Shown: positions 8,773 through 18,063 of the stretch, one piece after another
Position numbering within the stretch: the first letter of the stretch is position 1
How the letters are laid out: the number at the start of each line of letters is the position of its first letter
Source: Cellvibrio sp. KY-GH-1
GTDB lineage: Bacteria; Pseudomonadota; Gammaproteobacteria; Pseudomonadales; Cellvibrionaceae
Direction of reading: 5' to 3'
NCBI RefSeq assembly: GCF_008806975.1
Contig: NZ_CP031728.1
Location: 496,001-560,000 of the forward strand
Length of the DNA stretch: 64,000 nucleotides
The notes under the pieces: generated by a model
What the model was told of the DNA's origin: nothing
The model's database searches: none
What the model saw: only the letters and a program-made list of their open reading frames with translations
Position numbers and translations under genes: made by a program

Positions 8773-9246
8773 ATGGCGTTTCCAAAGATTGGTAATCTTG
8801 CCCCTGTGTTTACCTTAAAAAATTTTGCTGGTGAAAATGTTTCCCTAAAAGACTTTAGAGGAAAAACCAACGTTGTCTTGTATTTTTACCCCAAAGCATC
8901 CACCCCCGGCTGTACTGTCCAGGCCTGCGGTATACGCGACGCTGCGGCGGAGTTCGCTTCCTTGGATACGGTTGTGTTGGGGCTCAGCCCAGATTCAGTG
9001 CAAAAATTGCAGAAATTTTCAGATAAATATTCACTTAATTTCAACTTGTTGGCTGATGAGGATCACGCGGTTGCGGACAAGTATGGAGTGTGGGGATTAA
9101 AAAAATTCATGGGGCGGGAATTTATGGGGATTTTGCGCACCAGCTTTTTAATTAACAAAGAGGGCCGGCTTGTATACATCATGGACAAGGTGAATACAAA
9201 GACACATGATCAGGATGTGCTGACGGTTATACGTAATGGCATTTAA
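8773..9246 (+). CDS. bcp: Thioredoxin-dependent peroxiredoxin (Bcp/PrxQ type)
   Basis: This 157-residue atypical 2-Cys peroxiredoxin reduces peroxides using thioredoxin. The peroxidatic Cys lies in STPGCTVQACGIRD, with the resolving Cys five residues later, the Bcp/PrxQ arrangement. Other family blocks are FYPKASTPGC, LLADEDHAVADKYGVW and GILRTSFLI. Size and start match the family. It follows the diguanylate cyclase by about 40 bases without a clear terminator. Confidence 0.92.
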   Translation: MAFPKIGNLAPVFTLKNFAGENVSLKDFRGKTNVVLYFYPKASTPGCTVQACGIRDAAAEFASLDTVVLGLSPDSVQKLQKFSDKYSLNFNLLADEDHAVADKYGVWGLKKFMGREFMGILRTSFLINKEGRLVYIMDKVNTKTHDQDVLTVIRNGI

Positions 9247-9313
9247 AGAGTCATTTATATAATAATGTGTGATAATAAAATCACGTTTTGCTCGCAAATT
9301 ATACTCGCTGCTC

Positions 9314-9341
9314 TTTGCTTAAAATAAACTTAGTCTATAAT
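9314..9341 (+). promoter_or_regulatory. Candidate sigma-70 promoter for the AraC-type regulator
   Basis: TTTGCT and a perfect TATAAT are separated by 16 bases in an AT-rich stretch, about 120 bases upstream of the preferred start at 9461. Confidence 0.5.
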
Positions 9342-9460
9342 CCACAATAGATGAGTGTAGTTTGCTTAAACCAAGGATGCGGGTTAGCAGTCAATCGTAT
9401 TCAGGGAATACACTCCTGTTTGTTTCAACAACGCCCTTGCTTGGCAAAGGAGAAGCCTGG

Positions 9461-9904
9461 ATGATCCAATTACAGCGCATTTACCGTAACAGTGAACATT
9501 TTTCAGAAAACCCATTCGAAGGATCGGAGATTAGGTCATACCCGGAGTATTTGGCAATGGCTGAAATACCAAAGTATGAGGGGGTTTCTGCGCGCGTGAT
9601 CGATGCCTTAAAACAAAGGGTTGGTCGCGATGACCTTTCTATCGACCGAATTGCCGAAGATCTAAAACTCTCTAAACGAACTCTTCAGCGCCGTTTACAA
9701 CAGCAGAGTGCAAACTTTGCTCAGCTACGTGATGTACTTCGCTTCCACTACGCGATTAAATACTTAATTGACGAGCATATGAGCGTAGATACCGTTTCCA
9801 AAGCGTTAGATTTCTCTGATCGTACCAGTTTTACCAATGCCTTTAAGCGCTGGACGAGTTTATCTCCCAGTGTCTTCAGAAAGCTTTTCAGGGATTATGC
9901 CTGA
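9461..9904 (+). CDS. AraC/XylS-family DNA-binding protein, short form
   Basis: About 147 residues, nearly all of it the double helix-turn-helix domain of AraC regulators. The first HTH is LSIDRIAEDLKLSKRTLQRRL; the second is MSVDTVSKALDFSDRTSFTNAFKRW, ending with the usual SPSVFRK. Most AraC proteins also have a 150-200 residue ligand-binding N-terminus, which is missing. An in-frame reading can begin at TTG 9362, but AAGGAG at 9447-9452 is eight bases before ATG 9461, so I prefer the short form. It could be a stand-alone DNA-binding domain or the relic of a longer regulator. The target is unknown. Confidence 0.8.
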   Translation: MIQLQRIYRNSEHFSENPFEGSEIRSYPEYLAMAEIPKYEGVSARVIDALKQRVGRDDLSIDRIAEDLKLSKRTLQRRLQQQSANFAQLRDVLRFHYAIKYLIDEHMSVDTVSKALDFSDRTSFTNAFKRWTSLSPSVFRKLFRDYA

Positions 9905-10010
9905 TAAATCTGCAATCAAATTTCGCTGCCTTTATAAGTAAAGAGTGCTAATTGCCTGCTTGTTATAAAACGGGTAGAGTGAGCGCTCTTTATTTTTTGA
10001 GGTGAGTTTC

Positions 10011-10355
10011 ATGAGTTTCTTTATTGCATCTGCTATGGCCCAGACTCAGGCCGCACCGGCATCACAAGGTAATCCAATGATTACCCTGTTAATGTTTGGT
10101 GGTATGTTCCTATTTATGTATCTGCTTATTATTCGTCCTCAGCGTAAGCGTCAAAAAGAGCATCAAAATCTTGTTACCGCGTTGGCTAAAGGTGACGAAG
10201 TGATCATGACAAGCGGGATGCTGGGAAAAATTATCAAAGTTGATGAAAACTACGTTGTTCTGGAGACGGGTAACAGTGTAGAGCTCAAATTTCAGAAAGT
10301 GGCTGTGCATGCCGTGTTGCCAAAAGGCACTATTAAATCGATTGATGCTGCGTAA
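10011..10355 (+). CDS. yajC: Sec translocon accessory subunit YajC
   Basis: This 114-residue inner-membrane protein has one transmembrane segment (ITLLMFGGMFLFMYLLII), followed by the hallmark RPQRKRQKEHQ and GDEVIMTSGMLGKI. YajC joins SecD-SecF and assists Sec-dependent export. It is often next to tgt, secD and secF; here it stands alone with its own terminator. GAGGTG at 9999-10004 serves ATG 10011; the GTG at 10002 falls inside the ribosome-binding site. Confidence 0.95.
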   Translation: MSFFIASAMAQTQAAPASQGNPMITLLMFGGMFLFMYLLIIRPQRKRQKEHQNLVTALAKGDEVIMTSGMLGKIIKVDENYVVLETGNSVELKFQKVAVHAVLPKGTIKSIDAA

Positions 10356-10370
10356 CCTGGCAGCGTAAGA

Positions 10371-10392
10371 AAGGGGCTTAGGCCCCTTTTTT
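10371..10392 (+). terminator. Rho-independent terminator after yajC
   Basis: The stem AAGGGGC / GCCCCTT with a four-base loop is followed by a T run. Confidence 0.85.
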
Positions 10393-10457
10393 ATTGTCCG
10401 TTGTTTAGTAATTGCACGTTTATGATCCTTTATAACCTATAAAAATTTGGGGTTTCT

Positions 10458-11810
10458 ATGGAATTAGTTCAACAAGCAGTTTCTTGGCTTAATGGTGTGG
10501 TTTGGGGCCCGCCCATGCTTATTCTCATATTGGGGACTGGGCTTTTCCTGATGCTAAGGCTGCGCGCTATGCCACTGTTCAAGCTTTTCCTCGGGTTTAA
10601 ATTGATGTGTCGGGGGAGGGAGAAGGGTGAAGAGACTACTGGCGATGTTAGTCCGTTTCAGGCCTTAATGACCTGTCTTTCCGCCACTGTAGGTACTGGA
10701 AATATTGCTGGGGTTGCGACGGCGATTTTCATTGGTGGGCCTGGTGCTTTATTTTGGATGTGGTGTACGGCATTAGTGGGAATGGCAACCAAGTATTCAG
10801 AGATTGTGCTAGCTGTGCATTATCGTGAACGGGATGAAAAAGGTGAGTATATCGGCGGCCCCATGTATGCCATAAAAAATGGTTTGGGAAAAACCTGGGC
10901 GTGGCTGGGTTTTGCCTTTGCCCTTTTTGGTGGTCTTGCTGGTTTTGGAATCGGCAATATGGTCCAGGCCAATAGCATGGCTGAGGTGTTGGAATCTACT
11001 TTTCATATCGAGCGCTGGGTTACCGGTTTGGTAACTATGGGTATTGTTGCTGTAGTCGTACTGGGTGGGATTAGGCGTATTGCCAAAGTATCTGCGTCGC
11101 TAGTGCCGTTTATGTGCATTGGTTATGTATTGATGTCGGTGGTGGTGCTTGCGATTTACGTAGACCGAATTCCAGCGGCCTTCGCATTAATTTTTAAACA
11201 TGCGTTTACGCCGGCTGCTGCAACCGGAGGGTTTGCCGGGGCGGCAGTGCTAATGGCAATTCAATTTGGTGTGGCTCGTGGGATTTTCTCCAACGAGGCT
11301 GGCTTGGGGACTGCGGGTATTGCGCAGGCGGCGGGTACTACCAATAGCCCGGTAAGGTCAGGGTTAATAGGTATGATTGGTACTTTTATTGATACCATTA
11401 TTATCTGTAGCCTGACGGGCTTAACAATTATTTGCTCTGGTGTGTGGAATAGCGGCATAAAAGGTGCCAGTTTATCCAGTGCTGCCTTTGAAACGGCGTT
11501 GCCTGGTGTTGGCGCTTATGCCTTGGCTATAGCATTGCTTATTTTTACCTTTACGACCATTTTGGGGTGGGGCTACTACGGAGAAAAGTGCTGGATATAT
11601 TTGGCTGGGCGTAAAACAGTGTTGCCATTTCGTTTGGTGTGGGTCTTGGCGGTTTTTGGCGGGGCGGTGTTCCAGTTGGATTTTGTATGGCTGCTGGCAG
11701 ATACGTTAAATGCTTTAATGGCTATTCCAAATCTGATTTCATTATTGTTGCTCAGCCCTGTTGTTGTTGCGCTCACAAAAAATTATTTTAATAACCTCTC
11801 GCAGCATTAA
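10458..11810 (+). CDS. Sodium:alanine/glycine symporter, AGCS family
   Basis: This 450-residue polytopic membrane protein carries AGCS family signatures: the N-terminal NGVVWGPPMLILILGTG, CLSATVGTGNIAGVATAI (a core Na+/substrate site), YIGGPMYAIKNGLG, and IFSNEAGLGTAGIAQAA. AGCS transporters import alanine, glycine or related amino acids with Na+. It is a single gene that ends four bases from the convergent tusE stop, with no terminator visible between them. Exact substrate not known. Confidence 0.92.
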   Translation: MELVQQAVSWLNGVVWGPPMLILILGTGLFLMLRLRAMPLFKLFLGFKLMCRGREKGEETTGDVSPFQALMTCLSATVGTGNIAGVATAIFIGGPGALFWMWCTALVGMATKYSEIVLAVHYRERDEKGEYIGGPMYAIKNGLGKTWAWLGFAFALFGGLAGFGIGNMVQANSMAEVLESTFHIERWVTGLVTMGIVAVVVLGGIRRIAKVSASLVPFMCIGYVLMSVVVLAIYVDRIPAAFALIFKHAFTPAAATGGFAGAAVLMAIQFGVARGIFSNEAGLGTAGIAQAAGTTNSPVRSGLIGMIGTFIDTIIICSLTGLTIICSGVWNSGIKGASLSSAAFETALPGVGAYALAIALLIFTFTTILGWGYYGEKCWIYLAGRKTVLPFRLVWVLAVFGGAVFQLDFVWLLADTLNALMAIPNLISLLLLSPVVVALTKNYFNNLSQH

Positions 11811-11813
11811 ATC

Positions 11814-12146
11814 TTATAGGCAATTGGCGGGGCGCGGTAGCCCTGCTATTTTGCTAGCGATTTTAGCTGGGCTTGGGGGGAATAGGCTCATTAAATAGAT
11901 GCTTTTTCCTTTGTCTTGCCCCAGTTTTTTTTCCGTATATTTCACTAATGCGCGCATTGCCGGGGAGATTTGAAAGTCTCCATAAAAAGCTTGCAGCAGG
12001 TAAATAATTTCCCAGTGATCTTCAGTTAACTGAATATTTTCCTGCAGCGCAATTGCGGATGCAATCTGAGGAGTCCATTCCTGTAGGTTTTTCAGATAAC
12101 CATCCTGATCCACTTCTATGAATTCTCCGTCAACTTCAATTGGCAT
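11814..12146 (-). CDS. tusE: Sulfurtransferase TusE (DsrC family)
   Basis: About 110 residues with the DsrC/TusE blocks DGYLKNLQEWTPQIA, LTEDHWEIIYLLQAFY and a C-terminal GLPRPANCL, whose penultimate Cys accepts persulfide from TusBCD and passes it to MnmA for 2-thiolation of tRNA U34. Only this terminal Cys is present in the tail, as in TusE rather than dissimilatory DsrC. I prefer ATG 12146, two bases after the tusB stop, over the in-frame ATG 12170 that would overlap tusB. Confidence 0.93.
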   Translation of the reverse strand: MPIEVDGEFIEVDQDGYLKNLQEWTPQIASAIALQENIQLTEDHWEIIYLLQAFYGDFQISPAMRALVKYTEKKLGQDKGKSIYLMSLFPPSPAKIASKIAGLPRPANCL

Positions 12147-12148
12147 AG

Positions 12149-12457
12149 CTAGTACCAGCTTTGGATGCATTTATGTTTAACGGTTAGCTGTACAAACTCC
12201 TCATAAGTAATCAGTTGAATTCCCGGCTCAATTTTCTGAGTTAGGGCGCGCGCATTTACGTCGGCAGACAAGGCATAAACGGCTATATTTTTTGCGTTAA
12301 GAGATTGCAGTGCTTTCGCATCGGGTGCGCTTTGTAAAGCACCAAAAACGCCATCCTCTATCAGCAACAATGAATCCTGATTCGAGCAGACAGCCAAACA
12401 GGATCCAAGTGTATTGTGGGTGAAGGATGATTTATTAATGATATGTAAAGTGCTCAT
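12149..12457 (-). CDS. tusB: Sulfur relay protein TusB (DsrH family)
   Basis: A 102-residue DsrE/H-like protein beginning MSTLHIINKSSF. TusB is the smallest subunit of the TusB2C2D2 heterohexamer. It has family segments LLIEDGVFGAL and IAVYALSADVNARAL. It is four bases downstream of tusC and two bases upstream of the preferred tusE start, in one operon. Confidence 0.88.
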   Translation of the reverse strand: MSTLHIINKSSFTHNTLGSCLAVCSNQDSLLLIEDGVFGALQSAPDAKALQSLNAKNIAVYALSADVNARALTQKIEPGIQLITYEEFVQLTVKHKCIQSWY

Positions 12458-12461
12458 ATCG

Positions 12462-12824
12462 TTAAAAGCTCAGGATCTGGTCTTGTTGGTTGAGTAGTGA
12501 AGCTACTTCTGTGTTGTTTAGTTCATACAAATCTTCAATTATTAACTCATTCAGAGCAATTTGCCGCTGTGCTAGCGATTCCTTGTGAAGATAGATCTTT
12601 TCTATATCGTAATAAGTTAGCGCTGAGAGTACGGAGCCAATGTCTTTTTGTTGTATTTCTTGTGCATTTTGATTTTTCAGTAACTGGAATATGCCGTCGT
12701 CCATAAATAAAATGCTTAAATCTTGATCGTAAATTGCGGCAGCCAGAGCTGCATCTATTGCCTCTCGCGCTAGGGAGCTTCCATATGGGGCATGTCGGCT
12801 AACGAGTAAAATTTTTTTCCGCAT
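12462..12824 (-). CDS. tusC: Sulfur relay protein TusC (DsrF family)
   Basis: About 120 residues with ILLVSRHAPYGSSLAREAIDAAL and LSILFMDDGIFQLL, typical of TusC/DsrF. It forms the TusBCD complex with TusB and TusD. I prefer ATG 12824, one base after the tusD stop; a TTG at 12836 would overlap tusD slightly. Confidence 0.9.
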   Translation of the reverse strand: MRKKILLVSRHAPYGSSLAREAIDAALAAAIYDQDLSILFMDDGIFQLLKNQNAQEIQQKDIGSVLSALTYYDIEKIYLHKESLAQRQIALNELIIEDLYELNNTEVASLLNQQDQILSF

Positions 12825-12825
12825 T

Positions 12826-13218
12826 TTAGTGGCCAAAGGTAATTAATCGGTCAGAGTTAACGGCTGCATCCACTAGCTGACCAAGGCCACTCAGGGAAAA
12901 ACCATCTGCCAGGTTATTGCTTTCTTTTTGGTAGCGGTTTGCTTCTTCCTGATTTACTAGTCCGCGCTTCAGTGCTGCTGCAATACATACTACCAAATCA
13001 ACTTGATGTTCTTGTGCAAGCTTTTGCCATGCGCTGTACAGGTCTATTTCGTCTTGTGGCGGTGCGGCGAGCTTTGTTGCGTTGTGTACGCCATCTTGAT
13101 AAAAAAATACCCGATAAAGTTGATGGCCTTGAGCTAGTAATGTCTTGGCAAATTGGTATGCGCTATGGCTGGATTGTGATGAATAAGGTGCTGAGTGAAC
13201 GCAAATTGAGAAGATCAT
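12826..13218 (-). CDS. tusD: Sulfurtransferase TusD (DsrE family)
   Basis: About 130 residues. The persulfide-carrying Cys lies in VDLVVCIAAALKRGL, matching the active-site Cys of E. coli TusD. Other blocks are FSICVHSAPYSSQSSHSAYQ and HQLYRVFFYQDGVHN. TusD takes sulfur from TusA and hands it to TusE. I use ATG 13218 because the extra 11 residues of the longer reading (from 13251) lie in the terminator of the upstream gene. First gene of tusDCBE. Confidence 0.9.
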   Translation of the reverse strand: MIFSICVHSAPYSSQSSHSAYQFAKTLLAQGHQLYRVFFYQDGVHNATKLAAPPQDEIDLYSAWQKLAQEHQVDLVVCIAAALKRGLVNQEEANRYQKESNNLADGFSLSGLGQLVDAAVNSDRLITFGH

Positions 13219-13232
13219 AAAGTTAATCGCTG

Positions 13233-13262
13233 TAAAAAAATAAGGCCCCATAAAGGAGCCTT
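13233..13262 (-). terminator. Terminator between yccA and tusDCBE (minus strand)
   Basis: On the minus strand, AAGGCTCC pairs with GGGGCCTT across the loop TTTAT and is followed by ATTTTTTT. It follows the yccA stop, so tusDCBE either needs its own promoter or depends on read-through. Confidence 0.7.
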
Positions 13263-13280
13263 GGTATTCAAGTTATGGTC

Positions 13281-13964
13281 TTAATCATCGCTTGATGCAC
13301 CCAGCAACTGCAATAAGCTGGTAAATAGATTAACGATTGATAAGTAAAGACTAGTGGTTGCCAAAATATAATTGGTTTCTCCACCATGAATAATTTCACT
13401 CGTTTGATACAGAATCAGTGCAGACATAAGTAGCACAATGCCGGCTGAGAATGCCAAGTGTAGGCCTGAGAATTGATAGCCAAAGAATGATGCACCTAAC
13501 AAAAACAGCATTACCGCAAGCATCAGCATCATGCCGACAGCTACAAATCCACCAAGGAAGTTAAAGTTCTTACGTGATGTAAGCACATATCCGGATAAAC
13601 CAACAAAAATAACGGCGGTACCTCCTAAGGCTTGCAAAATAATGGTGCCACCATTCGCCATCGCTAAATACTTGTTTAGAACCGGGCCGAGGCCGGCACC
13701 AATTAGGCCAGTAAATGCAAAGACTACTGCCAAGCCAGTTGTTGAGTTGGCCGTTCTTGGCAGGACAAACCAAATTAACGCCATAGCGACCAGGCTCATT
13801 ATTAGGCCGGCAAGATGACCAATGCCTACAGCCATGGCGCCGCCAGCGCATAAGGTACTAAATGCGAGAGTGAGCCCGAGCAGAAAGTAAGTATTGCGCA
13901 ATACTTTACTAGCTTCGTTTTGACTCAGAGCTTGAGTGGATTGAGAGCTGTAAACTTCTTGCAT
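13281..13964 (-). CDS. yccA: Bax inhibitor-1/YccA family inner-membrane protein
   Basis: About 227 residues with seven hydrophobic segments and the family end region YQTSEIIHGGETNYILATTSLYLSIVNLF. YccA-type proteins bind and modulate the FtsH protease. GGAG at 13971-13974 sits six bases before ATG 13964, so I use this start; ATG 13970 and TTG 13979 are alternatives. The order tRNA-Ser, yccA, tusDCBE resembles the Pseudomonas arrangement, and E. coli keeps serT-yccA-tusE. Confidence 0.92.
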   Translation of the reverse strand: MQEVYSSQSTQALSQNEASKVLRNTYFLLGLTLAFSTLCAGGAMAVGIGHLAGLIMSLVAMALIWFVLPRTANSTTGLAVVFAFTGLIGAGLGPVLNKYLAMANGGTIILQALGGTAVIFVGLSGYVLTSRKNFNFLGGFVAVGMMLMLAVMLFLLGASFFGYQFSGLHLAFSAGIVLLMSALILYQTSEIIHGGETNYILATTSLYLSIVNLFTSLLQLLGASSDD

Positions 13965-14131
13965 ATTCATCTCCGTCAATTGCCAAGGTAATAAAACTTT
14001 CAGTGATGATACAAAGCGGGGTTGGTAAAGCCAAGGTAAATTTAGCGTTAATCCTTCTTGTCTTAGTCGAAAAAAATTGCGGAGAGTTCACTGCGGCAAT
14101 AAAAATACTTGGCTAGCTTTTCATCGGCAAT

Positions 14132-14164
14132 AAAAAAAGCGCTTGATTTCTCAAGCGCTTTTTA
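14132..14164 (-). terminator. Strong hairpin terminator after tRNA-Ser
   Basis: The stem AAAAAGCGCTTGA / TCAAGCGCTTTTT has a four-base loop and T runs on both strands. It ends the tRNA transcript on the minus strand. Confidence 0.85.
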
Positions 14165-14168
14165 TGTA

Positions 14169-14258
14169 TGGCGGAAGGGCAGGGATTTGAACCCTGGGTA
14201 GGCTTTCACCTACGCCGGTTTTCAAGACCGGTGCATTAAACCACTCTGCCACCCTTCC
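14169..14258 (-). tRNA. serT: tRNA-Ser (anticodon UGA), 90 nt, CCA encoded
   Basis: On the minus strand the gene starts GGAAGGGTGGCAGAGTGG and ends with CCTGCCCTTCCGCCA. The acceptor stem GGAAGGG/CCCTTCC, anticodon arm CCGGT-CTTGAAA-ACCGG (anticodon TGA), a long variable arm (GTAGGTGAAAGCCTAC) and the T arm GGGTTCAAATCCC are all visible. The long variable arm is diagnostic of a class II tRNA such as Ser. Confidence 0.97.
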
Positions 14259-14362
14259 AAGTGCGGCAAATTATACATGGCTTTTTAGTTTGGGCAAGAG
14301 AAAACTAAAAATTAATAGCTAAATACCACAATAGAATAAAATGGATACTTTTGTTGAATATA

Positions 14363-14394
14363 AAAAAGCCGAATTGATGTCAATTCGGCTTTTT
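14363..14394 (-). terminator. Terminator of rne
   Basis: The perfect stem AAAAAGCCGAATTG / CAATTCGGCTTTTT with loop ATGT lies just past the rne stop on the minus strand. The T runs on both strands could serve either direction. Confidence 0.9.
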
Positions 14395-14420
14395 GTCTTG
14401 AGCTTTTAATTAAAGTTTAT

Positions 14421-17264
14421 TTATTGTTGATCGCCGCTGTTGCGTTTGTTCTGGCGTGGATCATTTGATGGTCTGGAAATAGGGCGGGGGTTGTGGTCAA
14501 CGCTGGGTGGCAAACTCGTATCCAGCGCTCGTGATGCCTGACTCTCAATAGTCTCGGTAATAATACTGATATTTCCTATAGGTTTTGGTGCGTTGCGCGG
14601 GTCGTTGCCAGCTCGCGTTGGAGCAGAAGTAATATCTACCTCGGTGATGGTTTTGCGTTCGGTGGTTTCAACGGTCACTTCCTGCGGCATGATGGTGGCA
14701 ATTACTTCTGACTTGAGTTCTTCTCCAGTTTGTTTTTGTTCTGAAGAAGAAGGTAAGTCGGTAGGTTGTAGGGTTGGAATTACATCAATTTTTGGTGTTT
14801 CCACTCCGGCAGCTACTTGTTCAATATTCGTTGAGCTATTGCTGGTAGTGGCTTGATTGAATGCTACGTCTGCGGTAGTTGCTTCATTGGCCGGTTGAGC
14901 AGCATCAAATAGCGGTGCAGGCTTAGTGGCTTGCTGTTGCGCGTGTTCAGCAATTGCGGCGGAAATTTGCTGGGCAAGTTGTGCCGACTCGCTCAGTACT
15001 GCTGGTGCAGTTTCCTGAGGCTGAGCTGAAGACAATTCTTCTTGATTTTCTTGCGTTTGATTTTCCCCTTCCTCGCGACGATTACGGCGGCGCTGTTGTG
15101 AGCGGGTGCGACGACCTGCCGGGCGCTTGGATGGGCGCAACTCATCGCCATCATCCTGATTATCGTTAGTGGTAACGACGTTCTCTTCGTGCAACTCTTC
15201 TTTGAGTGGAGCGGGTTGGCGACGATTATTCTCTCTATCGCTGCCGCGACTATTGCGATTGCGATTGTTGCGAGATTCTTCGTCGTTATTGGCTTGGTTA
15301 TCGCGCGGCTGTTGCTCGCGATTATTGCGTGGCTTACGCTCATGTTGCTCACGCTTTTCAACGTCTTTTGTGTGTTCGCTGCGTTTGTCCTGATCGCGTG
15401 GCGGCTTGTTGTCGTTGGCGCTGCGATGATCCAGGTTGTCAATGATCTCGCGATCTTCTTTGCGCTCTTTGTCGCGGCGATTACGGTTGTCGCGGCGATT
15501 GTTGCGTCCAGAGTTGCGACGACTGTCTCGTCTGTGTTCGCGCTTGTTTTTGCTGTCTTCGCTTTTTTCGCCACCGAAAATGCTTGTGATTGAATCAATC
15601 AGGTGTGACATCAGGCGTGACAAGGGGCCTGCTTTTTTGGTGGGTTCCGGGGCGGGCTGGCTTGGGCTCGCGGGTTGCACCAAGGGTTTGGGTGCAACAA
15701 AAGGTTTTGCGTTGAAGTCTTCCTCTTCTTCCTTGGTCTCATCGGTATGAGCAACAATTTTGTAGCTGGTTTCCAAAGTGCCTTCATCGTCATCGCGCAA
15801 GCGTTGAACTTCAAAATGTGGAGTCATGAGTTCTGCGCTGGGAACGATGACGACGCGAGTATTATTGCGTGACTCAATGCTGGAGATAGTTTTGCGTTTT
15901 TCGTTTAACAAATAGGTCGCAACTGATACGGGGCAGATCGCGCGTATTTCAGCGCTGCGTTCTTTTTGTGCTTCGTCCTCTACCAATCTTAAGATGGACA
16001 GTGCCAAGGAGCGCGTGCTGCGAATCGTGCCTACACCGTCGCAGCGTGGGCAGATTTTGGAATGAGTTTCACCAAGTGATGGTCTGAGGCGCTGGCGTGA
16101 CATTTCCATCAGTCCAAAGCGAGAGATTCGCCCGATTTGAACGCGTGCACGATCCATCATCAATGCATCCCGCACGCGGTTTTCCACCTCGCGTTGGTTG
16201 CGTACGGGTTGCATATCGATAAAGTCGATAACAATCAGCCCGCCCATATCGCGCAAGCGCAATTGGCGAGCAATTTCATCAGCGGCTTCCAGGTTTGTTT
16301 GCAGCGCGGTTTCTTCAATGTCTCCGCCCTTGGTGGCGCGTGAGGAGTTGATGTCAATTGCCACCAGTGCTTCAGTGGCGTCAATGACAATTGAGCCGCC
16401 GGAAGGCAGTTTAACTTCGCGTTGGAAAGCGGTCTCAATCTGCGATTCTATTTGGTAGCGATTGAAAAGTGGGATGTCATCTTGATAAAGCTTTACCTTG
16501 CTGCGGTAATTGGGCATCACTTGTTGAATAAAGCCAGTGGCCAGGTCATAAGCTTCTTTATTATCAACGATAACTTCACCGACATCTTGTCGTAGGTAGT
16601 CGCGAATTGCGCGAATAATAACGTTGCTCTCTTGGAATAAGAATGCGGGGGCTGACGCGGTTTTTGCCGCATTGGAAATTGAGTCCCAGAGCTGCAAGAG
16701 GTAGTTTAGGTCCCATTGAAGTTCTTCCGAGCTTCTTCCTACACCGGCGGTGCGGATGATTACACCCATGCCTGCGGGAACTTCAACTTCACCCAGTGCG
16801 TCTTTGAGTTCGGCTCTGTCTTCACCCTCAATTCGACGGGATATGCCGCCCGCCCGTGGGTTGTTTGGCATGAGTACCAAATAGCGACCAGCCAGACTGA
16901 TGAAAGTGGTGAGAGCTGCTCCCTTGTTGCCGCGCTCTTCTTTATCGATCTGAACAATTACTTCAGTGCCTTCTTTGATCGCATCTTTTATTTTGATGCG
17001 GCCATCAGAGTCGCCGGAGTTTTTGGTGAAATATTCGCGGGAAATTTCTTTAAGTGGAAGAAAACCGTGTCGGCTGCCGCCTTCATATTCAACAAACGCG
17101 GCCTCAAGGCTGGGTTCAACGCGAGTGATTTTTCCTTTGTAAATATTGGATTTTTTTTGTTCGCGGTTGCGATTTTCTATGTCCAGATCATACAGCCATT
17201 GGCCGTCGACCAGTGCTACGCGCAACTCTTCAGGTTGAGTTGCATTGATGAGCATTCTTTTCAT
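14421..17264 (-). CDS. rne: Ribonuclease E
   Basis: This 947-residue endoribonuclease initiates mRNA decay and processes rRNA and tRNA. The N-terminal half holds the S1 domain ([20 protein letters not shown]), the 5'-sensor and RNase H-like regions, the DNase I-like catalytic block [18 protein letters not shown] (catalytic Asp residues), and the Zn-link CPRCDGVG near residue 405, as in E. coli (C404/C407). The C-terminal half (from about residue 520) is low-complexity, rich in Arg, Asn, Gln and Glu, then Pro/Thr; in this family it is the disordered scaffold for RNA and degradosome partners. Start ATG 17264 ([10 protein letters not shown]); ATG 17255 is possible. Confidence 0.96.
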   Translation of the reverse strand: MKRMLINATQPEELRVALVDGQWLYDLDIENRNREQKKSNIYKGKITRVEPSLEAAFVEYEGGSRHGFLPLKEISREYFTKNSGDSDGRIKIKDAIKEGTEVIVQIDKEERGNKGAALTTFISLAGRYLVLMPNNPRAGGISRRIEGEDRAELKDALGEVEVPAGMGVIIRTAGVGRSSEELQWDLNYLLQLWDSISNAAKTASAPAFLFQESNVIIRAIRDYLRQDVGEVIVDNKEAYDLATGFIQQVMPNYRSKVKLYQDDIPLFNRYQIESQIETAFQREVKLPSGGSIVIDATEALVAIDINSSRATKGGDIEETALQTNLEAADEIARQLRLRDMGGLIVIDFIDMQPVRNQREVENRVRDALMMDRARVQIGRISRFGLMEMSRQRLRPSLGETHSKICPRCDGVGTIRSTRSLALSILRLVEDEAQKERSAEIRAICPVSVATYLLNEKRKTISSIESRNNTRVVIVPSAELMTPHFEVQRLRDDDEGTLETSYKIVAHTDETKEEEEDFNAKPFVAPKPLVQPASPSQPAPEPTKKAGPLSRLMSHLIDSITSIFGGEKSEDSKNKREHRRDSRRNSGRNNRRDNRNRRDKERKEDREIIDNLDHRSANDNKPPRDQDKRSEHTKDVEKREQHERKPRNNREQQPRDNQANNDEESRNNRNRNSRGSDRENNRRQPAPLKEELHEENVVTTNDNQDDGDELRPSKRPAGRRTRSQQRRRNRREEGENQTQENQEELSSAQPQETAPAVLSESAQLAQQISAAIAEHAQQQATKPAPLFDAAQPANEATTADVAFNQATTSNSSTNIEQVAAGVETPKIDVIPTLQPTDLPSSSEQKQTGEELKSEVIATIMPQEVTVETTERKTITEVDITSAPTRAGNDPRNAPKPIGNISIITETIESQASRALDTSLPPSVDHNPRPISRPSNDPRQNKRNSGDQQ

Positions 17265-17500
17265 GTGTTACCTAATTGTCTGTGAGGCGCTAGCCAAGGC
17301 GACAATCATGGTTAATCCAGGAATGTTTTGCGCAACCGTATAGACTGATGTGCTACCTAATGACAGAAGGCTCACATCAGCGGTTGGAGGGTTTGCTCCT
17401 TTATGGTGTTAGTAGGGCGCTACACAGCGCTAACACCAATAAGCGTTCCCTTTAGCTCGTTGATTTGCCGGTTAATCCGGCTTCTATTTGTAGGGGGCAT
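17265..17500 (-). promoter_or_regulatory. Structured 5' leader of rne with several hairpins
   Basis: Four inverted repeats lie upstream of rne: 17345-17352 with 17373-17380 (CTGATGTG/CACATCAG), a GGAG/CTCC pair near 17386-17399, 17405-17413 with 17431-17439 (TGGTGTTAG/CTAACACCA, with an inner CGCT/AGCG helix), and 17467-17471 with 17477-17481 (GCCGG/CCGGC). In E. coli the rne mRNA has a long hairpin-rich leader through which RNase E controls its own message; a similar role is inferred from position and structure. Boundaries are approximate. Confidence 0.6.
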
Positions 17501-18063
17501 ACTAACTTAGTAGTTTGCCAATTGGGTTGTTTTTTTTGATCGATCTGCGATCAAGTTGCCAGATAGTAATTGAGCAATTTGTAGGGTGCTCATCATCGGC
17601 GCTCATAGCTGCATAGGTATGTATAAATCGTGCTTGCTATAAGTATGCAACCTGTATTTTGGATAGTTTTCTTGGCGCTTTGCCAGTATCCGATTTTTTA
17701 CAAATAGATTTTCTAATGAGTTCAGCAAAACAAATATCGTATTAACAATGAGTGCAACCAAGGTTGACGCAATTGTTAGGGTAGTTGGTGTTTATCGATC
17801 ACCGTCTACCGTTGTCAGTGCTTTCAAGGGTTTGTTATTGATGTCAAATTGCGGAGACACAATCGCTAAGCCCTTGCTGGCAGCGGTATTTCCTAGTGAT
17901 GCGCCTATCATTTGCGCGATCCGGAAACCAGCCTGTATCAGCTCATGGACTATAGCAGTAATCCCAGAATGCAGCAATTAAATCAGTGGTTTAGCTAAGT
18001 GGCAGGTGACGGGTGTGGGTTTGCGGGTAGGGTTATTGGTGGCATTGGGGTATTATAGCGGCT
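17501..18063. other. Intergenic region between rne and rluC
   Basis: It must hold the divergent promoters of rne and rluC. Overlapping 60-80 residue ORFs exist on both strands (17748-17981 plus, 17792-17977 minus), but neither has a recognisable domain or a good ribosome-binding site. A TATTAT box at 18051-18056 lies directly before rluC, with no good -35. Otherwise I see nothing definite. Confidence 0.5.

Noticed and set aside
14993..15598. Long antisense ORFs over the rne C-terminal half, including a 201-residue one
   Set aside because: These are shadows of the Arg/Asn/Gln-rich low-complexity coding sequence; composition is biased and no start signal is present.
17748..17981. 60-80 residue ORFs on both strands between rne and rluC
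   Set aside because: They overlap one another, have no recognisable domain and no good ribosome-binding site; most likely noise in the leader region.
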